Numbered from the stretch's first letter, positions 48,032 to 56,868 are shown. The stretch is 64,000 bases of DNA from Halarcobacter mediterraneus (GCF_004116625.1 NZ_NXIE01000003.1:62001-126000); one strand, 5' to 3'. Notes: generated from the letters alone by a model not told the origin. Made by a program: numbers and translations.

Positions 48032-48232
48032 ATGAATCTTATTGTAAATGGTGAAGAAAAAACTTTTGATGCAAACTCTACACTACAAACAATTATAGAT
48101 AAACTAAAAATAGAAGAAAAAGTAATGGCTGCTGCTGTAAATATGGAAATTGTAAAAAAAGAGCAATGGAATAGTTATCAACCAAAAGAGAATGATAAAT
48201 TAGAACTTCTTCAGTTTGTTGGTGGAGGTTGA
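48032..48232 (+). CDS. thiS: Sulfur carrier protein ThiS
   Basis: This 66-residue ubiquitin-fold protein ends QFVGGG; the terminal glycine becomes the thiocarboxylate that gives sulfur to thiazole in thiamine synthesis. AAGGAT precedes the ATG. No other thiamine gene is adjacent; yraN follows after 6 bases. Confidence 0.9.
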   Translation: MNLIVNGEEKTFDANSTLQTIIDKLKIEEKVMAAAVNMEIVKKEQWNSYQPKENDKLELLQFVGGG

Positions 48233-48238
48233 TATAAG

Positions 48239-48574
48239 ATGTCTTCTAAAGAAAAAGGGAAACTAGCAGAACAAAAAGCTTGTAAATATTTAGAAGACTA
48301 TGATTTTTATATTATAGAAACAAATTTCTTTGCAAAAAAACTTGGAGAAATAGATATTATTGCTAAAAAGAATAATATCTATCACTTCATTGAAGTAAAA
48401 TCTGCCCTTGATTATGAAACAGCTATAAATAATATTACTCCAAGTAAACTCTCTAAATTAAAAAGAAGTATTGAATACTATCTTCAAATAAAAAAACTTG
48501 ATATTTCATATTGTATTGATGTGATAATTATTGTAGATAATGATATTGATTTAATTTCTAATATTACCATTTGA
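48239..48574 (+). CDS. YraN family (UPF0102) nuclease-fold protein
   Basis: This 111-residue protein has the Holliday-junction-resolvase-like core: KGKLAEQKACKYLE, NFFAKKLGEIDIIAKK and FIEVKSA. The Asp of GEID and the Glu-Val-Lys motif are the family's putative metal-binding residues. Cellular function is not established. It is probably co-transcribed with thiS. Confidence 0.88.
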   Translation: MSSKEKGKLAEQKACKYLEDYDFYIIETNFFAKKLGEIDIIAKKNNIYHFIEVKSALDYETAINNITPSKLSKLKRSIEYYLQIKKLDISYCIDVIIIVDNDIDLISNITI

Positions 48575-48601
48575 AATACTATTGCAAAATGAAATATATT
48601 T

Positions 48602-48610
48602 TGCTATAAT
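48602..48610 (+). promoter_or_regulatory. Extended -10 promoter placing the start at the dinB ATG
   Basis: TGCTATAAT is a perfect extended -10. It ends 6 bases before ATG 48617, so transcription would start at the A of the ATG. No Shine-Dalgarno sequence exists. Confidence 0.6.
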
Positions 48611-48616
48611 TATTTT

Positions 48617-49894
48617 ATGTTTTTACACCTAGATTTAGACTGTTTCTTTGTATCAGCCCACAGAACTATTGATAAAAGTTTAGAAAATATTCCTACTGCC
48701 GTAGGAGGACGAAGTAATCTAAATATATTTTCTAGTAAAAAAGAGCTTAGACATATAAGTGAAAATGGTGGAGCTTTTGTTAGCACAATTCTAACAAATG
48801 AAGGCGAAAAAAGTTTTAAAGAATACTTTGTAGATGAAAACGGAAGAATAAGAGGAATCATCACTACAGCATCTTATGAAGCTAGAGCTTACGGAATAAA
48901 AACAGCAATGAGTGTAAACGAAGCTTTAAAGTTATGCCCAAACTTAAAAATGATTGCTCCAAACTACCCTTTATATCATGAACTTTCAAAGAAACTCTCT
49001 GATTTATTAAAAAAAGAAATCCCTTTAGTTGAACAATACTCTATTGATGAATTCTTTGGGGATTTAAGTGGCTATATAAAAGAAGAAGAGATTGAAGAGT
49101 TTGCATTTAATTTAAAGAAAAAAATCAAAGAAGAACTTGATTTACCTATCTCAATAGGAATAGCTTCATCAAAATACCTTTCAAAATTAATAACTGAGCA
49201 TGCTAAACCAGATGGGATAAAACTTGTAAAAAAAGAAGATATAAAAAACTATATAAAAAATATTCCTATTGAAGAATTTCCAGGTATTGGAAAAAAATTT
49301 CATGAAAGATTAAAAGGTTATGGAATAAAAACTTTAGGTAATATTGAGAATAAAAAAGAACTATTTTACTCTTGGAAAAAGCCTGGTATTGAACTTTATA
49401 ATAGAGTCTGTGGAATAGAAGATAATAAATTAAACCTTCAAAGGGATAAAAAATCTATTGGTATAGGTAGAAGTTTTGATGCTATTTATGATAGACAAGA
49501 ACTTGAAAGAAGAGTTCTAATATTAAGTAGATATTTATGTTTTATTGTAAAAAAAACTGATAAAAACCCTCTTTCTTATGCTATAAAAATCAAATATGAA
49601 TCAAATTTAAAAGCTAAAGACTTTATAAATGTAAATAGAATATTTAATGAAGAAGACTTTAAAAAAAGTATGATAAATTTATTTAAAAAAAATGATACGC
49701 ACCATAATCATGGGATAATTCAATTAAATCTAACAGTTTATAATTTTTCAAATCCAAATGAGTATACTTATAATATTTTTGAATATGAATCAGACATAAA
49801 AAAAAGAGAACTTAGTAATAAAATCCAAATACTTAGACAGAAATATGGGGTAGACATAATAAAAAGTGCTTCAGAGATAAAAAAAACTATTTGA
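48617..49894 (+). CDS. dinB: Y-family DNA polymerase (Pol IV-like)
   Basis: This 425-residue translesion polymerase has catalytic acids in LHLDLDCFFVS (start) and SIDEFFGDLS (about 140). Helix-hairpin-helix motif FPGIGKKF is near 217. Between the first strand and TTASYEARAYGIKTAMS there is an insert of about 35-40 residues (roughly 35-72) not found in E. coli Pol IV; I infer a lineage-specific loop in the finger/little-finger region. It appears to be transcribed as a leaderless mRNA. It converges on the tRNA pair. Confidence 0.9.
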   Translation: MFLHLDLDCFFVSAHRTIDKSLENIPTAVGGRSNLNIFSSKKELRHISENGGAFVSTILTNEGEKSFKEYFVDENGRIRGIITTASYEARAYGIKTAMSVNEALKLCPNLKMIAPNYPLYHELSKKLSDLLKKEIPLVEQYSIDEFFGDLSGYIKEEEIEEFAFNLKKKIKEELDLPISIGIASSKYLSKLITEHAKPDGIKLVKKEDIKNYIKNIPIEEFPGIGKKFHERLKGYGIKTLGNIENKKELFYSWKKPGIELYNRVCGIEDNKLNLQRDKKSIGIGRSFDAIYDRQELERRVLILSRYLCFIVKKTDKNPLSYAIKIKYESNLKAKDFINVNRIFNEEDFKKSMINLFKKNDTHHNHGIIQLNLTVYNFSNPNEYTYNIFEYESDIKKRELSNKIQILRQKYGVDIIKSASEIKKTI

Positions 49895-49897
49895 AAT

Positions 49898-49974
<77 letters not shown>

Positions 49975-49986
49975 CTAATCGATAAA

Positions 49987-50061
49987 TGGATGGGATAGCA
50001 GGATTCGAACCTGCGAATGCTGGTACCAAAAACCAGTGCCTTACCGCTTGGCGATACCCCA
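49987..50061 (-). tRNA. tRNA-Gln (TTG)
   Basis: A 75-base cloverleaf on the minus strand with anticodon loop TTTTGGT (anticodon TTG), T-loop GGTTCGAATCC and an encoded CCA. The discriminator base is T. It lies 12 bases upstream of tRNA-fMet, so the two are probably one transcript. Confidence 0.94.
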
Positions 50062-50096
50062 AATAGTAATACTGTTGAAATATCTTTAAGAGTGAA

Positions 50097-50102
50097 ATTG
50101 TA
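50097..50102 (-). promoter_or_regulatory. Possible tRNA operon -10 element
   Basis: TACAAT preceded by TGT on the minus strand gives TGTTACAAT, an extended -10, about 36 bases before the tRNA-Gln 5' end. No convincing -35 box. Confidence 0.4.
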
Positions 50103-50236
50103 ACAGATAAAACTTAAAACAATATAATTTTTATAGGTAAAAATGAAATTCAATCTTTTCATAATATTTTACTTATTTTTTATAAATATACTAATCAATA
50201 TTCTGTATAATTAGAAAAAAATAGGACTTTGACTAT

Positions 50237-52081
50237 ATGCATATAAAATTATTAATATTAGTTCTTTTACTTTTTAATCCTTTATTCTCAAAAACATTAC
50301 CTATTTATTCAGAAATAGAAAAAATAGATCTTTTAAGATTTTCACAAATATATATTGATTCTACCCAAAATCTTTCAATATTAGATATTAAAAAAGAGAA
50401 CATAAACTTTAGAAATAATGATAAAAAAATGGTAGGATTTGGGTATTCACCTGCTTTTAATGTATGGATAAAATTCACACTAAAAAATGAAACTGAAAAA
50501 AAAATTTTAAAAATATTAGAATATGATAACCCATTAACCACTCACATAGAGTTTTATTCGCCTGACAATAATTATAGAAAGATACAAAAAGGTTTATTTT
50601 TTAAAGATAAAAATACTAATACAATTAATTCAACATTTCAAATAGTACTAGAACCATTTAGCAAGAAGACCTATTATATAAAAGCTAAATCAGAAATAAC
50701 TCCACTAATAGTAAAAATTAATTTATGGGAGAATTCAAACTTTTTAAGTAAAGAATTAAAACATCAAGCTATTTTATGTCTATTTTTTGGAGCAATGCTA
50801 ATATTAGCCATATACAATTTATTTATATATTTTTTTACAAAAGATGTAAGTTACTTATATTATGTTCTTTATATTATTGGAATAATTATTCATCACTCTT
50901 TATATGTAGGATTAGCTACAACTTACATTTTAGAAAGTTATCTAATAAAAAATGTATTTATTTTTGCTTCTGTAATTGTTGCTATTCCTATTTTAGCTTT
51001 AGCTTTTTTTACAAAAGAATTCTTACATACAAAACAATACCCAAAAAATAATAGATTTTTAAATATTTATATTCTAATACTTATTTTATCTATAATCTTT
51101 TTCTTACTTACTAATTCATATGATAAATATAGAAATATATTAACTATGCTTTTACTTGTATATTTAATGTCCCTTACAATATATGCTGCATTAAAAAAGA
51201 ATACACAAGCTTACTTTATTCTTTTTGGTTGGTCTATTTTCTTACTATCTGGCTTAGCAATGTTCCTATCAAGTGCTGGAGTATTTAATATTTATCAATA
51301 TTTTCCATATTTTGTTGAAACTTCTTTTGTTTTAGAGGCTATAATTTTTTCAATTGCTTTAGCTAATAAAATTAATAAGTTACAAAAACAAAAAAATGAA
51401 GCAAATCAAAGATTATTAAAACATCAAGAAAGTGAAACAAAAAGATTAAGTAAAGAAGTAAACAAAAGAACAAAAGATTTAAAAGAAACATTAGTAGAAA
51501 AAGAGCTTCTGTTAAAAGAGCTTAATCATAGAGTAAAAAACAATATGCAAACTATAGTTTCACTAATACGTCTTCAAAATGATGAAGTAAAAAATGAGAA
51601 GTTAAATGATATTTTACTTACTATTCAAAATAGAATTAATGCAATGAGTCACTTACATGAACTCTTATATAAACAAGATAATATCTCACATATAAATACT
51701 TATGCGTATTTTGAAGTTTTAATTGAAGAAGTGAAAGAAAGTTATAAAAAAGATGTAGATATAAAAATAGATATAAAAACAAACCTAAGAATGGAACAAG
51801 CTATTTATTGTGGTTTAATATTAAATGAACTATTAACAAACTCTTTTAAATATGCATTTCCTAATCTTATAGGAAAGATATCTATTACTCTTACAAAGAA
51901 AAACAATTTAATTACTCTTATAGTAAAAGATAATGGAATAGGATATAACAAAGAAAAAGTTCATGATTCTTTAGGGCTTACACTTGTTGATACCTTAGCA
52001 AGAAAACAGCTAAAAGGAAATATTTTCATAGATACTACAAAAGGGGTATTTTCTAAAATAATTTGGGAGGATAAAGAATAG
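50237..52081 (+). CDS. 7TMR-DISM sensor histidine kinase
   Basis: The protein has 614 residues: a signal peptide (about 1-19), a periplasmic DISM extracellular domain (about 25-170), seven membrane segments (about 180-380), a coiled linker, and a HisKA_2-type kinase with His431 in KELNHRVKNNMQTI. The ATPase domain has LILNELLTNSFKYAF and DNGIGY. DISM domains usually bind small extracellular ligands, often sugars. It is the first gene of a run with a LuxI-fold protein and a response regulator; 63 bases holding a TGTGACATA box separate it from the next gene. Confidence 0.9.
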   Translation: MHIKLLILVLLLFNPLFSKTLPIYSEIEKIDLLRFSQIYIDSTQNLSILDIKKENINFRNNDKKMVGFGYSPAFNVWIKFTLKNETEKKILKILEYDNPLTTHIEFYSPDNNYRKIQKGLFFKDKNTNTINSTFQIVLEPFSKKTYYIKAKSEITPLIVKINLWENSNFLSKELKHQAILCLFFGAMLILAIYNLFIYFFTKDVSYLYYVLYIIGIIIHHSLYVGLATTYILESYLIKNVFIFASVIVAIPILALAFFTKEFLHTKQYPKNNRFLNIYILILILSIIFFLLTNSYDKYRNILTMLLLVYLMSLTIYAALKKNTQAYFILFGWSIFLLSGLAMFLSSAGVFNIYQYFPYFVETSFVLEAIIFSIALANKINKLQKQKNEANQRLLKHQESETKRLSKEVNKRTKDLKETLVEKELLLKELNHRVKNNMQTIVSLIRLQNDEVKNEKLNDILLTIQNRINAMSHLHELLYKQDNISHINTYAYFEVLIEEVKESYKKDVDIKIDIKTNLRMEQAIYCGLILNELLTNSFKYAFPNLIGKISITLTKKNNLITLIVKDNGIGYNKEKVHDSLGLTLVDTLARKQLKGNIFIDTTKGVFSKIIWEDKE

Positions 52082-52090
52082 AAATTATTT

Positions 52091-52111
52091 TGTAACACTA
52101 CATGTGACATA
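52091..52111. promoter_or_regulatory. TGTGACATA operator upstream of the LuxI-fold gene
   Basis: TGTGACATA at 52103-52111 is preceded 12 bases earlier by a weaker copy, TGTAACACT (52091-52099, 6/9 matches). It sits in the -35 position of a possible TATATA -10 (52117-52122). The same box occurs twice before the response regulator gene. Confidence 0.5.
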
Positions 52112-52144
52112 GAACATATATAGTTTGTCTAAAAAAGGACAAAC

Positions 52145-52909
52145 ATGAGTTACTTAAATAAAAACATTTCAATAAACTATTTACAAGATTTTGTAAATCA
52201 AACTATTTCAAAATCAAATTATCTTCCTGAACAATTTAATGAACAACAAAAAGAAGCCTTAGAAATATTTAAAAAAAGAATTTTTCTTGAGGAAATTATT
52301 GAAGAGACCATAAACTTTAATAAGAAACTCAAATGGGAAGATAAATACTCTAATATAAATTTAATTAAAAATACAGAAGAATTAATTGAGGTTTTTAAAT
52401 TAAGAAGTGATGTTTATCATGAAATTTCTTATGATAAAGAGTGTCCTGATAAAATAAAAGGCTTAAACTTTGACCTTTTTGATAAAAGCTCAGCAATAAT
52501 ATATTGTACAACAAACAATCAAATTTCAGGAACAATCAGATTTATATTTGATTCAAATAACAAACTTCCAACAGAAGAAAAAGTAAATTTTGACGAATTT
52601 AGAAACACTTATAAAAAAATAGGAGAAATCTCAAGGAATATTGTAAAAACAAGAAATCAAGGATTAAATCAAGAGTTTAAATATCTAATGAATGGTATCT
52701 ATAATGTTTTTATCAATAATGATGTAGATATTGCTTTATCAGGTATAAGAAAAGACCATTTAAAACTATTTCAAAAGCTTGGAGGAGTAAATGTTGAAAA
52801 AGAATTATCAGCATATGGTAATGTTAATATTCCTTTTTTAATAATCTCATATAATCCAAGACTTGCATCAAAATTTTTTAAAAAGGTTTTTTTGAAAGAA
52901 AATATGTGA
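52145..52909 (+). CDS. LuxI-fold N-acyltransferase-like protein (possible signal synthase)
   Basis: This 254-residue soluble protein is GNAT-like. Key positions match the autoinducer-synthase family by type and spacing: Arg87 with Tyr91 (R-x3-aromatic), Asp110 and Asp113 (D-x2-D), Arg132, and Glu161-x2-Arg164 in GEISRNIVK. In EsaI, as I recall, these are R24, F28, D45, D48, R68, E97 and R100. The tryptophan near position 34 of LuxI is not evident, and there is an extra N-terminal region of about 75 residues. It could make an acyl-homoserine lactone, another N-acyl amino acid (FeeM-like), or modify something else. AAAGGA precedes the ATG. It lies between a sensor kinase and a response regulator. 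Confidence 0.6.
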   Translation: MSYLNKNISINYLQDFVNQTISKSNYLPEQFNEQQKEALEIFKKRIFLEEIIEETINFNKKLKWEDKYSNINLIKNTEELIEVFKLRSDVYHEISYDKECPDKIKGLNFDLFDKSSAIIYCTTNNQISGTIRFIFDSNNKLPTEEKVNFDEFRNTYKKIGEISRNIVKTRNQGLNQEFKYLMNGIYNVFINNDVDIALSGIRKDHLKLFQKLGGVNVEKELSAYGNVNIPFLIISYNPRLASKFFKKVFLKENM

Positions 52910-52924
52910 CATACCTGTGACATA
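52905..52924. promoter_or_regulatory. Tandem TGTGACATA operator and promoter before the response regulator
   Basis: Two perfect TGTGACATA copies (52905-52913 and 52916-52924) are 11 bases apart, one helical turn, as in PhoB/OmpR-type tandem sites. An extended -10, TGTTATCAT (52929-52937), begins 5 bases after the second copy. The first copy overlaps the preceding gene's stop codon. Confidence 0.6.
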
Positions 52925-52960
52925 AAAATGTTATCATTTTAAAAATAATTAAGATTGAAT

Positions 52961-53650
52961 ATGAGTAAAAATAAAATATTAATAGTAGAAGATGAAACAA
53001 TAGTAGCTTTAGAAATTCAAAAAGCATTAGAAAGTTTTGATTATGAAGTAACAGATATTGCTACAGATTATGAAAGTGCACTAGAAAGTGTAAAAAAGAA
53101 TTCTCCAAATTTAATTTTAATGGATATAAATTTAGGAGGAGATAAAGATGGTATAGATATAGCTAAAGAGATTCAAAATAGTTACACTATACCAATAATC
53201 TTTACAACAGCATATTCCGATGAGGAAACAATAAATCGTGCAATTAGAACCAACCCTATTAGCTATTTGATAAAACCATTTAAAAGAGAAGAATTAAAAT
53301 CAAATATTTTATTAGGACTATACAAATCAAAAAATAGTGATAAAACAAAAATAGATAAGAAACTTTTAAATTTGGGATATCAATATTTTTATGATGAAGA
53401 ACTAGATAAATTATACTACAAAGAATTATATATAAAACTTGGATTAAAAGAAAGAAAACTTTTAAGAATTCTTATTGAAGAAAAAGGGAAAATTGTATCT
53501 TTTGAAAAGATTGAATATAAGATTTGGAATACACATATTGTTTCAAGTAGTACATTAAGAACCCTTATTTATAGATTAAGGTCAAAACTGCACTACGATT
53601 TAATTGAAACAATCCCAAATGTAGGTTGTAGAATTTATATAAAAGGTTAA
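52961..53650 (+). CDS. OmpR/PhoB-type response regulator
   Basis: The protein has 229 residues: a receiver with Glu10/Asp11, phospho-accepting Asp55 in LILMDIN and Lys105 in LIKPF, then a winged-helix domain (about 135-229) with the recognition helix SSSTLRTLIYRLRSKL. I start it at ATG 52961; a TTG two codons earlier is less likely. It is the natural partner of the kinase at 50237-52081. The tandem boxes before it suggest that it binds its own promoter and that of the LuxI-fold gene. It converges with the next gene with a 4-base overlap. Confidence 0.9.
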   Translation: MSKNKILIVEDETIVALEIQKALESFDYEVTDIATDYESALESVKKNSPNLILMDINLGGDKDGIDIAKEIQNSYTIPIIFTTAYSDEETINRAIRTNPISYLIKPFKREELKSNILLGLYKSKNSDKTKIDKKLLNLGYQYFYDEELDKLYYKELYIKLGLKERKLLRILIEEKGKIVSFEKIEYKIWNTHIVSSSTLRTLIYRLRSKLHYDLIETIPNVGCRIYIKG

Positions 53651-54927
53651 AATAAACTTCGTTTATGATGTTGTTTTTTTAACTCTTCAATTTCTTCTTG
53701 AAAATTAGTAACTAAATCTCTTAAATCATTTATTCTTTTTTTATTTTCAAGATCTTTTTTAATAAAAGAATCTAACTCTTCAGTTTTTTCTGCCAACATT
53801 ACTTCCATATCCTTAATATGTTTTTCATGTTTTCTATTAACACTTTTTAAAGCATTTAAAGCTTCATACATTTGCTCAAATTGCTTTGTTTTATCTTGTC
53901 TAGTCATTAAATTTAGTTTATCAAATTCTAAATTGTTACGTTCATAGGCTTCTAATTGGCTTAATAATTGTTTTCTTTTCATTTCTATTTGTTGTGCTCG
54001 AGAATCAAGAGATTTAATAGTGTTTGAAGACTCTTGTAGTCTTTGAAACAATTCTTCTTTTTCTTTAGATAAAGTTCCAATTTTCTTTTTATATTCTGTT
54101 ATTTGTTCTAAAAATCTTTTAAAGTTTTCTCTTTTTTTTAGTTCCTCTTCAGTCACAAGAAATCTTATAGCTATATATTGTTCTATTTTTTTATTTGAAC
54201 TATCAAAAATAGGTATTATTTTTGTATTTACAAAAAAAGTAGAGCCATCTTTTGCTAAATTCTTAAAAGTACCACTCCACACTTTACCACTTTGAATAGT
54301 TTCCCATAGATTTTTGAAAAAATCTTTTGAAACCTCTGGATGTCTTATTACTTTATGTGATTTTCCAATTAGTTCATCTTCTGTAAAACCTGTAATCTCA
54401 CAAAAGCCATCATTTACATAAGTTATTTTACCACTTAAATCTGTTTTTGAAACTATTGCTTCTTGATTTAAGATATCTAAATAGGTTTGAAGTTCTTTTT
54501 TCTGTACTTCATAATTTTTTTGATAGAAAATATCTGTGCAAATCCTATCAAGTTTTCCATTTATTATATTCAAATCAATTGGTTTTAAAATATAACTATC
54601 TATATGCAAAGAAATTGCTTTTAACATTTGTTCAGTCTCTGTTCTTGCCGTAATAAGCATTGTTGGAACTTTACTATCAATTTCTTTTATTTTTTCAAGC
54701 ATTTCTAAGCCATCCATTTTAGGCATATTAATATCACTGATAATCAAGTCAAATTTTTCATTCTTATTAAATGCATCTTGAAAAGCAAAAAAACCATCCA
54801 AACCATTTGCACATAACTGAACATCAGTAAATCTTCTTTTTAAAAACTTACCTAACTTTTCCCTAGCTAACTCTTCATCTTCGACATATAAGACTTTTAA
54901 ATTTTTTATATTAATTGTACTTTCCAT
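53647..54927 (-). CDS. Receiver-PAS protein with a long coiled-coil tail
   Basis: The protein has 426 residues: a receiver (about 8-125; Glu16/Asp17, Asp65 in LIISDINMP, Lys in ILKPI), an Aer-type PAS (about 150-265; IRHPEVSKDFFKNLWETI), then roughly 150 residues of charged heptad-like coiled coil. There is no enzymatic or DNA-binding output, so it probably acts through protein contacts. AAGGAT precedes the ATG. It overlaps the kinase gene upstream by one base (TAATG), making that kinase its likely partner. Confidence 0.85.
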   Translation of the reverse strand: MESTINIKNLKVLYVEDEELAREKLGKFLKRRFTDVQLCANGLDGFFAFQDAFNKNEKFDLIISDINMPKMDGLEMLEKIKEIDSKVPTMLITARTETEQMLKAISLHIDSYILKPIDLNIINGKLDRICTDIFYQKNYEVQKKELQTYLDILNQEAIVSKTDLSGKITYVNDGFCEITGFTEDELIGKSHKVIRHPEVSKDFFKNLWETIQSGKVWSGTFKNLAKDGSTFFVNTKIIPIFDSSNKKIEQYIAIRFLVTEEELKKRENFKRFLEQITEYKKKIGTLSKEKEELFQRLQESSNTIKSLDSRAQQIEMKRKQLLSQLEAYERNNLEFDKLNLMTRQDKTKQFEQMYEALNALKSVNRKHEKHIKDMEVMLAEKTEELDSFIKKDLENKKRINDLRDLVTNFQEEIEELKKQHHKRSLF

Positions 54928-56834
54928 TAGATATCCTTCAATCCATCTTTAATTAATGTTTTTTCATAAGTTTTGATAGCTTTTTCTTTAATATCATTTT
55001 CTAAGTTATTTTCATAAATAACAATAAGTTCTCCTTTGAACTCATCAACTAAAAACTCTTTTTCTTCTTCATTTAGTTTTGAAATATCAATTAAAATCTT
55101 ACTTTCTTTATCTTTAAACTTTTTAAACTCTTCAAAACTTGATACCTGCTTTACTAAATATTTTTTATTTAATTGTATTATTAAATTAAAAAATAAAATA
55201 GGGTCATTATTTAAAATATAAATCTCTTTTTTTTCTTCATCTAATATTTCTATTTGATTTTCCATTAATACTTCTTCTATATCTTCTTTTTTATCTTTTG
55301 AATCTGCTTTTAATTCTAAAGTATCAAGTCCTTTTAGAAGTTCTTTATTTTTAGAGATAGTAACAATAAATCTAGAACCTACATTTTCTTCACTTGTTAC
55401 AGAGATATCTCCTTTTAATAACTTACTTAAATCTTTACATATAGCTAACCCTAATCCTGTTCCACCATATTTTCTAGTTGTGCTACCATCTACTTGTTTA
55501 AACCTATCAAAAATATGAGATAATTTCTCTTTTGCAATACCAATTCCTTGGTCTTCAATTATCATTTTTATATTTTCATCATCATTTCTTATAATAAATT
55601 TGATTTTCCCTTTTTCTGTAAACTTTAAAGAGTTACTCAATAAATTTTTTGCTATTTGTTTAATTCTATCCTTGTCACTAAAAATATAGCCTATAGACTC
55701 ATCAACCTCATATATAAAATCAAGATTCTTTTCATTCATTTGTTCGATGAACATATCATAAATACTATCTCCTATATCTTTAATATCTACTCTATCATTA
55801 TTTAAAATAATTTCCCCAGCTTCTAGTTTTGATAAATCTAAAACATCATTTATTAAAAATAACAAGTCTTTTCCACATTTATTAATTATTTCAAAATTTT
55901 TAATTTCTTTTTCATCAAAAACACCTCTTCTATTTTTCATCATTACATTACTGATTACATTAATTGAGTTTAAAGGTGTTTTCAATTCATGACTCATATT
56001 TGCCATAAAGTCATCTTTTGCTTTGTTTGCATCTTGCAACTCTTTTTTCTGTTGTTCTAATTTATTTTTTTGTATTTCTCTAATCATTGTTAACTGTTGC
56101 ATATTAATATATGCTTCATTAATCCTTTTTGACATTTTATTAAATGTACCTGCAAGCTTATGAAGTTCATTCTTTTCTATTTCTTTAAGATCAATCTCTA
56201 TTGTTTCATGCTCAACAACATCAAACTTTTTAGTTGCAGCAATAATTGTATTTAAGGGTCTAATTAAATGTTTTGAAGAGAAAATAAAAAATAATACACC
56301 TAATAAAATCATACTTGCTATGATATTTAGTAAAATTAGAAAAATTGATTCTTCTAAATTAATATATACTTCATTTAAATCTATAAACAGAAAGATATAG
56401 TAGTTTTGTTCTTTTAATTTAAACTCTATTGTATGGGTTAATAAATTATTTGAATAGGCATAGGTTAAACCTTCTAAACGGATAATTGGCTCAAGATTCT
56501 TTATATCTTCACTAACTACTCCATCTAAAAAAATAAAACTCCTTTTTTCATTTATAATTGATATCCCTGTAATGTCTGTAGTAGATTCAATTGCATTAGC
56601 AAGATTTATTAAAGCATTAATATTTCTTTGCTTTACATTCTCTATTAATATATTTTTATATACATTTTCTATCTTTTGAAATATTTTTGTTATTTGTTTT
56701 TTTTCATTTCTATATTCTGTAAAAATTTGAAAAGATACAAATAAAAACATAAAAACAAAATATGTTAAATAAACTTTTTTAAATAATATATAACCTATAC
56801 TATTTTTGAATTTTTCAATTAAACTTATCATCAT
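54927..56834 (-). CDS. Membrane histidine kinase with a degenerate receiver-like tail
   Basis: The protein has 635 residues: membrane segments at about 21-39 and 164-186, a small periplasmic domain between, HAMP (187-240), HisKA with His282 in NMSHELKTPLNS, an ATPase domain with EDQGIGIA and KYGGTGLGLAI, and a C-terminal domain (about 525-635). That last domain looks like a receiver, but its first-strand acidic pair is changed (YILNNDP). The kinase core and tail closely resemble those of the kinase at 58046-59473, so the two are paralogues. Its ribosome binding site is far upstream with a hairpin in between (see the hairpin entry). Confidence 0.88.
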   Translation of the reverse strand: MMISLIEKFKNSIGYILFKKVYLTYFVFMFLFVSFQIFTEYRNEKKQITKIFQKIENVYKNILIENVKQRNINALINLANAIESTTDITGISIINEKRSFIFLDGVVSEDIKNLEPIIRLEGLTYAYSNNLLTHTIEFKLKEQNYYIFLFIDLNEVYINLEESIFLILLNIIASMILLGVLFFIFSSKHLIRPLNTIIAATKKFDVVEHETIEIDLKEIEKNELHKLAGTFNKMSKRINEAYINMQQLTMIREIQKNKLEQQKKELQDANKAKDDFMANMSHELKTPLNSINVISNVMMKNRRGVFDEKEIKNFEIINKCGKDLLFLINDVLDLSKLEAGEIILNNDRVDIKDIGDSIYDMFIEQMNEKNLDFIYEVDESIGYIFSDKDRIKQIAKNLLSNSLKFTEKGKIKFIIRNDDENIKMIIEDQGIGIAKEKLSHIFDRFKQVDGSTTRKYGGTGLGLAICKDLSKLLKGDISVTSEENVGSRFIVTISKNKELLKGLDTLELKADSKDKKEDIEEVLMENQIEILDEEKKEIYILNNDPILFFNLIIQLNKKYLVKQVSSFEEFKKFKDKESKILIDISKLNEEEKEFLVDEFKGELIVIYENNLENDIKEKAIKTYEKTLIKDGLKDI

Positions 56835-56840
56835 ATATAA

Positions 56841-56868
56841 TAGAATAAATTAATTATTCTACCCTCCT
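56841..56868 (-). promoter_or_regulatory. Shine-Dalgarno plus intervening hairpin before the kinase start
   Basis: On the minus strand AGGAGGG (56868-56862) is followed by an 8-base stem TAGAATAA/TTATTCTA with loop TTAAT, then TTATAT and ATG 56834. Unfolded, the ribosome site is 27 bases away; with the hairpin formed, it is 6. In-frame stop codons rule out a start nearer the site. Confidence 0.5.
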
